Of a stretch of 5,531 nt of DNA, positions 1 to 5,531 are shown piece after piece. The position numbers were made by a program, and so were the translations under genes. Under the pieces are notes generated by a model. That model was not told the DNA's origin, did not search any database, and saw only the letters and a program-made list of their open reading frames with translations. Position 1 is the stretch's first letter. Every line of letters starts with the position of its first letter. The stretch comes from Hyphomicrobiales bacterium (GTDB taxonomy: Bacteria; Pseudomonadota; Alphaproteobacteria; Rhizobiales; Xanthobacteraceae), in the NCBI GenBank assembly GCA_003133345.1, contig PKXB01000088.1, forward strand, positions 1,338 to 6,868. The letters are read 5' to 3'.

Positions 1-1
1 C

Positions 2-835
2 GGCCAGATCATCAACTATGCCATCGTGTTGATTTGCGCCTATCTGTTCGTGACGCTGGTCTGGCGCCAGTCCGTCACCGGCTTCATTGTTCTTTATTTT
101 CAAAATTGGCGAAAGGCGCGCAGCGGTTTTTGGGTTTGTGCCGGATTGGCGGTCAGCGTCGGCTTGCTCTGGTACATGTTCGTGTTCGCTGCGGGGGGCG
201 CGCGCTGGTCTTCGGCGGCCTGGGCGCAGACCGACACCCATGCGCTGTTGAAATTGTTTTTCACCGGCCTCGTCGCGATCATCCTCGCGACCACGGAAGA
301 GATCCTCTTTCGCGCCTTGGCATTCAAATATTTGCTCACCTCCACCACCACCTGGGCGGTCGTTCGGGCAATGGTTCTATCCTCGATCATCTTCGCCTTG
401 GCCCATCGCTTTGACGACCCGCTCTCGTGGCTTGAGCTCAGGTTTGTCGGCCTGTTGATCGGACTTTTCCTGCTGGGTTGTCTGCTTGCGCTGGTCTATT
501 ACGTGACCAATTCACTGGCATGCTCGATCGGCGCGCATTCTGGGCTCATTTGGATTGCGCTGGCCAAAAAGACCCAGATCATCCAGGTGGCGCCCTCAGG
601 TTGGGACATCAGCAATTCCTTCGATCCGCGCACGGGACCGGCGGCGTGGCTGCTGTTTATTCTCCTGACCATCCTATTTTGGAGCCTGCGGCGCTGGCTG
701 AGAAAGACATTTGAAATCGAGAACCTCGATCTCATCGCCGCCGTGGCCACGTCGCCACAGCTTGAGATCGATGTCACCGCGCGGCCCGCCGTCGACCATT
801 CCGTGATGCGACGCGACTGGCTGGTCGCAATTTAG
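2..835 (+). CDS. CPBP-family (CAAX protease/Abi) intramembrane metalloprotease, 5' partial
   Basis: The reading frame is open to the left edge. A GTG at 26 could start it, but the eight codons before it (GQIINYAI) continue the same hydrophobic helix, so the true start is probably outside the window. Numbering from that GTG, the visible 269 residues hold about seven membrane segments (near 2-24, 34-56, 75-95, 112-127, 139-160, 163-179 and 206-222). The family's glutamate and histidine motifs are present: EEILFR at 91-96 (EExxxR), FALAH at 123-127 (FxxxH) and a third histidine in GAH at 169-171. In this family these residues form the metal-dependent intramembrane protease site, as in Rce1-type CAAX proteases. 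The substrate cannot be read from the sequence; bacterial members process peptides or membrane proteins, and many have no known target. A roughly 47-residue charged, probably cytoplasmic tail follows the last helix. The next gene begins six bases after the stop, so the two may be co-transcribed. Confidence 0.85.
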   Translation, partial: GQIINYAIVLICAYLFVTLVWRQSVTGFIVLYFQNWRKARSGFWVCAGLAVSVGLLWYMFVFAAGGARWSSAAWAQTDTHALLKLFFTGLVAIILATTEEILFRALAFKYLLTSTTTWAVVRAMVLSSIIFALAHRFDDPLSWLELRFVGLLIGLFLLGCLLALVYYVTNSLACSIGAHSGLIWIALAKKTQIIQVAPSGWDISNSFDPRTGPAAWLLFILLTILFWSLRRWLRKTFEIENLDLIAAVATSPQLEIDVTARPAVDHSVMRRDWLVAI

Positions 836-841
836 GGCGGC

Positions 842-1318
842 GTGGCCTGCCTCGCCAGCTTTATCGCGATGCAAAAGTTGATCGAGCACAAGATGTCGCG
901 CGACGACGAAACTTTTCACGCTGCGGTGGACGAATTCAAGACCGCGGTTTCGCACGGCGCCAGCGTGGCAACCGCTGCAAGGGCAGCCGGCTTTCAGCCG
1001 GCGGACTACCTCCGATACGGACTCGAGAGGTTGACCCGGCTCGCGAATGGTCAAGTCGAAATCGTAGGTTTGGCCGCCGATATGCCGGGCGACGGAAGTC
1101 CGCTGGTGATCTTGGTTCTGGCTGGCAATAAGACCATCTTCCAAGGCCAAACTGAGGGCGCGCGCGAGGATTTTGCTCGCGGGTTTATGCTGACCGATGC
1201 GGCGGCACGTAACGTCAGATTCAGCGGCGCATTTTTATGCCAAGCCGCTGAACCGCTACTCGGCGTCGTGACGTCGCCTGCCAAAACATATGCTTCTTTT
1301 CCTATTAGCTGCCCCTAA
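842..1318 (+). CDS. Small protein of unknown function, helical N-terminus plus probable beta-rich module
   Basis: I cannot assign this 158-residue protein to a named family. The start is uncertain. GTG 842 has an AGGG four bases upstream (834-837) and would couple it to the preceding stop. ATG 869 and ATG 893 are in frame, and 893 (MSRDDETF) has a GAG six bases upstream and may be the real one. Residues 22-68 look alpha-helical and charged, with an alanine-rich stretch (ATAARAAGF). Residues 71-155 look beta-rich: VEIVGLAAD, PLVILVLAGNKTIF, then LTDAAARNVRFSGAF. That pattern recalls the small 'GWAxD' type modules appended to some rhizobial glycosyltransferases, a resemblance made from memory that needs profile search. 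No signal peptide or clear membrane helix is present. About 34% of its codons end in A or T by hand count, against about 16% in the start of lptF, so it may have a different history from the lpt operon. Confidence 0.6.
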   Translation: MACLASFIAMQKLIEHKMSRDDETFHAAVDEFKTAVSHGASVATAARAAGFQPADYLRYGLERLTRLANGQVEIVGLAADMPGDGSPLVILVLAGNKTIFQGQTEGAREDFARGFMLTDAAARNVRFSGAFLCQAAEPLLGVVTSPAKTYASFPISCP

Positions 1319-1755
1319 GCGCGCCACCCGGGTCGCTCACGCCCTGGCAACGCCCAGCTAAGGTCTCAACCACATCACGGCATGGTTCCAAGCCGGGCTG
1401 GCCGACGTAACAGCGGATGGACAGCGCCAAAGGCGCGCTACCCCTCCGCAAAGGCCAAATCGCCTCGTTTTTAGGCTTTTCTTGGGGGCGGACGCCGATT
1501 CGGCGGCCCGGCTGCATCCGGCCCGGGATTCGCTTACAGGAACCTGGCCTCAGGGGCTTGCTTTGGGCCTAAGGGCCGAGCCGCGTTTAACTTTTTGTTG
1601 TGCATGTTCAACGGCTTTGCCTTTGCGCGGCCACTTTGTGGATGGATCAAGGTAAACCTGACGGGGGTTGGGATTAGGCTGGTTGTGCGTTGCGTCCGGT
1701 GGGGTAACCGGGCGCGGGCTGATGCATGCCGGAACTGGGGGGACGACGGCGCGAA
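1319..1755 (+). other. Gene-free stretch upstream of lptF, with small inverted repeats
   Basis: No frame on either strand here gives a protein I recognise; the short open frames have biased, low-complexity translations typical of GC-rich noise. Several small hairpins can be drawn: GCGCC/GGCGC at 1424-1436, GCCT/AGGC at 1462-1476 followed by TTTT, and CGCCG/CGGCG at 1493-1505. The octamer CGGCCCGG occurs twice, at 1504-1511 and 1519-1526. The region must contain the leader and probably the promoter of the lptFGD operon, but I could not pick out a convincing -35/-10 pair. No tRNA or recognisable structured RNA was found by eye. Confidence 0.6.
1555..1599 (+). terminator. Possible weak intrinsic terminator after the upstream gene pair
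   Basis: GGCTTG at 1555-1560 can pair with CGAGCC at 1577-1582 (six pairs, one of them G-U), enclosing a short GCC/GGC inner stem around TAAG. A T-rich stretch containing CTTTTTG follows at 1587-1599. The stem is imperfect, the T-run is offset by several bases, and the element lies about 240 bases after the stop of the 842-1318 gene, so the assignment is tentative. It could separate transcription of that gene pair from the lpt operon. Confidence 0.2.
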
Positions 1756-2916
1756 ATGGGGTCCATCAGCCGATATATCTTCCGCACGACGTTCGGTGCG
1801 TTCCTGATCGTACTGGTCAGCTTGACCGCCTTGATCTGGGTTACGCAGGCGTTGCGCGACTTCGACTTAATGACCAACCAGGGTCAAACCATCCTGGTGT
1901 TCGTCGGTATTACCGGCCTGATCATTCCGCTGCTCATCCTGGTGATCGCGCCGATCGCGCTGCTGATCGCGGTCGCGCATGTGCTCAATAAGCTGTCCAC
2001 CGATTCCGAAATCATCGTGATGAACGCCGCCGGCATGTCGCCATGGCTCCTGTTCCGCGCCTTCCTGTCGGTGGCGGTCGTGGTGTCGATCCTGGTGACG
2101 GCGACCAGCGCCTATTTCGCGCCCAAGGGCCTGCGCATGCTGCGCGACTGGCTCACCGAGGTGCGCGCCGACGTGGTGAGCAATCTGGTGCAGCCGGGTC
2201 GCTTCGCCAACATCGAAAACGGCGTCACCCTGCGCATCCGCGAACGGCGCAGCAATGGCCAGTTGGCCGGCATCTTCCTCGACGACCAACGCGATCCGGC
2301 GCAGCGCGTCACCATGATCGCGGATGTCGGCGAATTGCTCGACGACGCCAATGGCACATTTCTGATCCTACAGAATGGCATGGTGCAGCGCTTCGAGGCC
2401 AAGGAGCACGATCCCAAGATGGTGGTGTTCGACCGCTACGCCTTCGATCTTTCGCAGTTCGCCGGTGGCGCGCGGGCAGTGAAATATTCGATTCGCGAAC
2501 GCTATCTCTGGCAGCTGATGTTCCCCGATCCGAAGGACCAGCTTTACATCGAGCAGCCGAATCAGTTCCGCGCCGAGCTGCACGACCGGCTGGTCGCGCC
2601 GGTCTATCCGCTCGCCTTCGCGGTGATCGCCTTCGCCTGTCTGGGCGCGCCGCGCACCAACCGGCAAAGCCGCACGCTGTCGATGCTCGGCGCGATTAGC
2701 GGCGTGGCGCTGCTGCGCCTGATCGGATTTGCCTCCACCGTGTTCGGTGCCGCCATGCCGTGGATGCTGTCGCTGCAATACGTGGCGTTCGCGCTCGCGT
2801 TCGGCGGCGGCCTGTTCGTGATCCGCCGCGGCCTGGTCCTGGAACCGCCCGCTTTCATCGCCAATTGGCTGGCCGCGCTCACCGAGCGCGTGACCCGGCG
2901 CGTCGCCACACAATGA
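1756..2916 (+). CDS. lptF: LPS export ABC transporter permease LptF
   Basis: LptF pairs with LptG in the inner membrane. The LptB2FG complex uses ATP to extract LPS from the outer face of the inner membrane and pass it to LptC/LptA. The 386-residue length is typical. Three N-terminal helices (about 14-34, 46-76, 98-122) precede a periplasmic beta-jellyroll (about 135-250), then three C-terminal helices (about 280-298, 308-333, 337-357). The stretch SEIIVMNAAGMS at 84-95 is the conserved cytoplasmic coupling segment that contacts LptB. The conserved jellyroll features PGRF and RIRER and the post-jellyroll FRAELHDR are also present. I chose ATG 1756 (MGSISRYIFR) because rhizobial LptF proteins begin this way. 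The in-frame ATG at 1726 would add ten residues (MPELGGRRRE) that look like untranslated leader. GGGGGGA lies at 1737-1743, slightly far (12 bases) from 1756. lptG follows after seven bases, so the two are co-expressed. About 16% of the first 100 codons end in A or T. Confidence 0.95.
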   Translation: MGSISRYIFRTTFGAFLIVLVSLTALIWVTQALRDFDLMTNQGQTILVFVGITGLIIPLLILVIAPIALLIAVAHVLNKLSTDSEIIVMNAAGMSPWLLFRAFLSVAVVVSILVTATSAYFAPKGLRMLRDWLTEVRADVVSNLVQPGRFANIENGVTLRIRERRSNGQLAGIFLDDQRDPAQRVTMIADVGELLDDANGTFLILQNGMVQRFEAKEHDPKMVVFDRYAFDLSQFAGGARAVKYSIRERYLWQLMFPDPKDQLYIEQPNQFRAELHDRLVAPVYPLAFAVIAFACLGAPRTNRQSRTLSMLGAISGVALLRLIGFASTVFGAAMPWMLSLQYVAFALAFGGGLFVIRRGLVLEPPAFIANWLAALTERVTRRVATQ

Positions 2917-2923
2917 GTTGGTC

Positions 2924-4015
2924 ATGCCGATGATCGGTGGAACACTCGCGCGATATTTCGGCCTGCGCTTTCTGCGCGCGGTGCTGCTGGTATTCGCCGG
3001 CATTTTCGCGCTGGTCGCGTTGATCGACTACATCGAGCTGATGCGCCGCTCTTCCGACCTGCCCAATCTATCGGCGATCCTGGTGGCCAAGACCTCGTTC
3101 TACCGGGTGCCGCAAGTGACCGAACAGTTCCTGGCGTTCTGTGTGCTGATCGGCACCATGTCCTGCTATCTCGATTTATCGCGGCGGATGGAACTGGTGG
3201 TCGCACGGGCGGCCGGCATGTCGGCTTGGCAATTTATTTCGCCGGCGGTGATCGTGGCCTTCCTGCTCGGCGTCGTCGCCACCGCCGTCTGCAATCCGAT
3301 CTCGGCGGTCATGCAGGAGCAATCGAAGCGCTATGAGGCCATGCTGTTCGGAGAAAAATCGAGCGCGCTGCGCGGCGGCCCGTTCTGGACCAGCCAGCGC
3401 AGCAGCGAAGGCCAAGCCGTCATCAACGCCAAGTCCAGCCGCGACCAGGGCGTCAACCTCAACGGCGTGACGGTCTTCGCCTTCGACAATGACGGCCATT
3501 TCAAGCGGCGCATCGAAGCACGTGCGGCGACCCTGGAGCCCGGAGTCTGGCTGCTTATGGATGCCCGCGTCAACGAGCTGGGAACCTTGCCGGCCGACCA
3601 TGCAGTCTACCGGCTCAAGACCAACCTGACGCCGGAACAAGCTCGCGAAAGCTTTGCCACTCCTGAATCTGTGCCATTTTGGGCACTTCCAACGTATATC
3701 ACGATCGCGGACCACGCCGGTCTTGTTGCCTCAGGCTATAGATTGCAGTTCCAGAAGCTTCTGGCGCGGCCATTTTTGCTGGCAGCCATGGTTTTCCTTG
3801 CCGCCGCCGTTAGTTTACGTTTCTTCCGCTTCGGCGGGGTGCAAAAGATGATTTTAAGTGGCGTGGCATCGGGCTTTCTGCTTTATGTTTTGTCGAAAGT
3901 GACTGAGGATTTGACTAAGGCCGAGCTGATGCACCCTGCGGCAGCGGCTTGGCTGCCTGTGCTTGCCGCGGGCCTAACGGGGTTTATTGCGTTGTTGTAC
4001 CAGGAGGACGGGTGA
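2924..4015 (+). CDS. lptG: LPS export ABC transporter permease LptG
   Basis: LptG is the partner permease of LptF in the LptB2FG LPS extractor. The 363 residues follow the family plan: helices near 15-36, 66-84 and 105-128, a periplasmic jellyroll (about 135-260), then helices near 280-300, 308-325 and 342-359. The coupling segment is ELVVARAAGMS (90-100), parallel to that of LptF, and LQFQKLLARPF at 274-284 is the conserved entry to helix 4. Starts at ATG 2924 (MPMIGGTL) and ATG 2930 (MIGGTL) are both plausible; a TTG at 2918 is less likely. The gene begins seven bases after the lptF stop, and its stop overlaps the lptD start in TGATG at 4013-4017. Codon use changes near residue 240: about 44 of the first 239 codons end in A or T, against about 50 of the last 124. 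The protein stays intact and family-like through that point, so there is no sign of a frameshift. Confidence 0.94.
   Translation: MPMIGGTLARYFGLRFLRAVLLVFAGIFALVALIDYIELMRRSSDLPNLSAILVAKTSFYRVPQVTEQFLAFCVLIGTMSCYLDLSRRMELVVARAAGMSAWQFISPAVIVAFLLGVVATAVCNPISAVMQEQSKRYEAMLFGEKSSALRGGPFWTSQRSSEGQAVINAKSSRDQGVNLNGVTVFAFDNDGHFKRRIEARAATLEPGVWLLMDARVNELGTLPADHAVYRLKTNLTPEQARESFATPESVPFWALPTYITIADHAGLVASGYRLQFQKLLARPFLLAAMVFLAAAVSLRFFRFGGVQKMILSGVASGFLLYVLSKVTEDLTKAELMHPAAAAWLPVLAAGLTGFIALLYQEDG
4002..4007 (+). promoter_or_regulatory. Strong Shine-Dalgarno for lptD inside the end of lptG
   Basis: AGGAGG, a full match to the anti-Shine-Dalgarno core, lies seven bases before ATG 4015, within the last codons of lptG (Gln-Glu-Asp-Gly). 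It fixes the lptD start and, with the one-base stop/start overlap, points to translational coupling of lptG and lptD. Confidence 0.85.
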
Positions 4016-5531
4016 TGACGGGGCCAGTTTGCGCTCGTCCACCAGCGCCCCGGCCTCATCGCCGTGGCGTCGCAGCGGTATTTAGCGTCCTCGCCGTGCT
4101 GGCTTGCGGCGACATGATTACGTGCGCGCCGGCTATCGCCCAACAGATATTCAATTTCCCGCAAAGCCCAGCGCCGCGACCGAAATCCAAGATTGCCATC
4201 GAGCGGGATAAAGCCGGCAAGCAGCAGCAGATGCTCGTGAAGGCGAATGAGATCGACTACGACTATGCCAATCACCGCGTCTCCGCCGTCGGTAACGTGC
4301 AGATGTATTATCGCAACTCGACGCTCGAAGCCGACCGGGTGATCTACGACCAGACCGCCAAGCGCCTGCACGCCGAAGGCAATGTCCGGCTCACCGAAGA
4401 GGACGGCAAGGTCACCTATGGCAGCATCATGGACCTGTCGGACGACTATCGCGACGGGTTCGTCGATTCGCTGCGTCTGGACGCCCCCGATCAGACCCGC
4501 ATGGCGGCCGCCCGCGCCGAGCGCACCAGCGGAAACACCACCGTCTTCCATAGCGGCGTCTACACCGCCTGCCTGCCTTGCAAGGACGATCCGAAGAAGC
4601 CGCCGCTGTGGCAGGTGAAAGCCGCCCGCATCATCCACGACCAGGGCGAGAAGATGATCTATTTCGAGGACGCGCGCCTCGAATTCTTCGGCCAGCCGCT
4701 CGCCTGGCTGCCCTACTTCTCGACGCCCGATCCGACCGTCAAGCGCAAGTCCGGCGTGCTGGTGCCGTCGATCATGTCGAGCTCCATTTACGGACAGGCG
4801 CTTGATGTCCCCTATTACTGGGCGCTGGCGCCCGACTATGACGCCACACTCTCGCCGATGATCACCACCAAGCAGGGACTGCTGCTGCAAGGCGAGTATC
4901 GCCAGCGCCTGATCAACGGCGCCTACTCGATCCGCGCCGCCGGCATCTACCAGCTCGACCGTGGCTACTTTGCCACCCCCGGCGTGGCTGCGCCCGGCGA
5001 CCGCGATTTCCGCGGCAGCGTGGAAAGCTCAGGCCAGTTCGCCATCACCGACAAATGGGTCTGGGGCTGGGACGGGGTGGCACTGACCGACAAGACCTTC
5101 CTGCAAGACTACAACCCGCGTCTGTCGAGCTATCACTTCACCGATGCGTACGGGTCCGCCGCCAACTCGGGCCTCTCGCAGCTCTATCTCTCCGGCAAGG
5201 GCAATCGCAGCTATTTCGACATCCGCTCGATTTATTACTACGGCTTCTCGACGGCCGACGTGCAGGCACAGATCCCAGTCATCCATCCGGTGATCGATTA
5301 CGACTACACCTTCGATCATCCGATTATGGGCGGCGAGTTCGGCTACAACCTCAACTTCACCAGTCTGACGCGCAACCAGGCCAATTTCGACGCGATCAAC
5401 CAAACGGCGTTCAACGCAAACACCTGTTCGAACACCGCCGACCCTATGTTCGCCACGTCCAGCAACTGTTTGCTACGCGGCATTCCCGGCACTTACAGCC
5501 GCTTCTCGGCGGAAGCCCACTGGCGGCGCAG
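4015..5531 (+). CDS. lptD: LPS-assembly outer membrane protein LptD, 3' partial
   Basis: LptD (OstA/Imp) is the outer-membrane barrel that, plugged by LptE, receives LPS from LptA and places it in the outer leaflet. The frame is open from ATG 4015 to the right edge (505 codons plus two bases), perhaps 60-65% of a usual rhizobial LptD. Residues 1-42 are a signal peptide: an arginine/proline-rich n-region, a hydrophobic core near 19-31, and likely cleavage after APAIA (38-42), before QQIF. An OstA/LptA-like beta-jellyroll spans about 73-185, with repeats such as VSAVGNVQMYY and LHAEGNVRLTEEDG. It is followed by PPLWQVKAARIIHD, ARLEFFGQPLAWLPYFSTPDPT and KRKSGVLVPS, all typical of the jellyroll-to-barrel junction. 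From about 230 the sequence alternates as in barrel strands. The cysteines of the mature part in view are C186 and C189 (CLPC), C471 and C485. The first 62 codons share the A/T-ending codon bias of the lptG 3' end; from about 4200 the bias returns to the level of lptF. Confidence 0.95.
   Translation, partial: MTGPVCARPPAPRPHRRGVAAVFSVLAVLACGDMITCAPAIAQQIFNFPQSPAPRPKSKIAIERDKAGKQQQMLVKANEIDYDYANHRVSAVGNVQMYYRNSTLEADRVIYDQTAKRLHAEGNVRLTEEDGKVTYGSIMDLSDDYRDGFVDSLRLDAPDQTRMAAARAERTSGNTTVFHSGVYTACLPCKDDPKKPPLWQVKAARIIHDQGEKMIYFEDARLEFFGQPLAWLPYFSTPDPTVKRKSGVLVPSIMSSSIYGQALDVPYYWALAPDYDATLSPMITTKQGLLLQGEYRQRLINGAYSIRAAGIYQLDRGYFATPGVAAPGDRDFRGSVESSGQFAITDKWVWGWDGVALTDKTFLQDYNPRLSSYHFTDAYGSAANSGLSQLYLSGKGNRSYFDIRSIYYYGFSTADVQAQIPVIHPVIDYDYTFDHPIMGGEFGYNLNFTSLTRNQANFDAINQTAFNANTCSNTADPMFATSSNCLLRGIPGTYSRFSAEAHWRR

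Noticed and set aside
1305..1517. Minus-strand 70-codon frame in the gap before lptF
   Set aside because: No recognisable motif, no good ribosome binding site seen, and it overlaps the end of the preceding gene; treated as noise.
1726..1755. Upstream ATG giving LptF ten extra residues
   Set aside because: The added MPELGGRRRE is unlike LptF N-termini, whereas MGSISRYIFR from ATG 1756 matches the family start.
1595..1807. Short + strand frame overlapping the start of lptF
   Set aside because: Composition is unlike the neighbouring genes (Trp/Arg/Cys-rich), and it runs out of frame into lptF.
2043..2699. A 218-codon + strand frame inside lptF
   Set aside because: Arginine- and proline-rich +1-type shadow; the lptF frame through the same bases matches the LptF family throughout.
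2368..3003. A 211-codon minus-strand open frame opposite lptF
   Set aside because: Arg/Gln/Glu/His-rich antisense shadow of lptF with no family features; the other minus-strand frames over lptF and lptG are alike.
4096..4110. VLAC at LptD residues 28-31, resembling a lipobox
   Set aside because: Leucine at the -2 position is atypical, LptD proteins are not lipoproteins, and a better signal peptidase I site (APAIA before QQ) lies 11 residues downstream.
3883..4890. A 335-codon open frame on the minus strand opposite lptG/lptD
   Set aside because: It lies antisense to strongly supported lptG and lptD coding sequence. Its translation is biased in the way GC-rich shadow frames are, and it has no recognisable domain.
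1..5531. Search by eye for CRISPR arrays, tRNA or rRNA genes, and insertion-sequence ends
   Set aside because: No regularly spaced repeats, no cloverleaf with a proper T-arm, and no paired terminal inverted repeats with target duplications were found.

Overview
The window looks like chromosomal DNA of a high-GC alphaproteobacterium, most likely of the order Hyphomicrobiales (Rhizobiales; Bradyrhizobium, Rhodopseudomonas or Pseudolabrys-like). This rests on strong G/C preference at third codon positions and on lptF, lptG and lptD proteins that read like the rhizobial versions. The genus is an inference.

Layout, all genes on the + strand: (1) 2-835, the 3' part of a CPBP-family (CAAX protease/Abi) membrane metalloprotease that continues off the left edge. 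(2) 842-1318, a small protein of unknown function lying six bases downstream, with a helical N-terminal half and a probably beta-rich C-terminal half. (3) 1319-1755, about 440 bases with no convincing gene, holding several small hairpins and the lptF leader. (4) 1756-2916 lptF, 2924-4015 lptG and 4015-5531 lptD (cut by the right edge), a tightly packed operon.

LptF and LptG form the inner-membrane permease of the lipopolysaccharide exporter, driven by the ATPase LptB, which is not in the window. They extract LPS from the inner membrane and feed it to the periplasmic LptC/LptA bridge. LptD is the outer-membrane barrel that, with LptE, inserts LPS into the outer leaflet. The operon therefore carries both ends of the transport bridge. 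lptG and lptD overlap by one base, and lptD has a textbook Shine-Dalgarno inside the end of lptG.

I see no wholly new system. The most notable signal is a patch of different codon use running from the last third of lptG into the signal-peptide region of lptD (about 3641-4200). By hand count, A/T-ending codons rise to about 40% there, against about 16-18% in the flanks, which suggests a mosaic exchange. Also worth a look are the protease/unknown-protein pair upstream of lptF and the cysteine arrangement of LptD.
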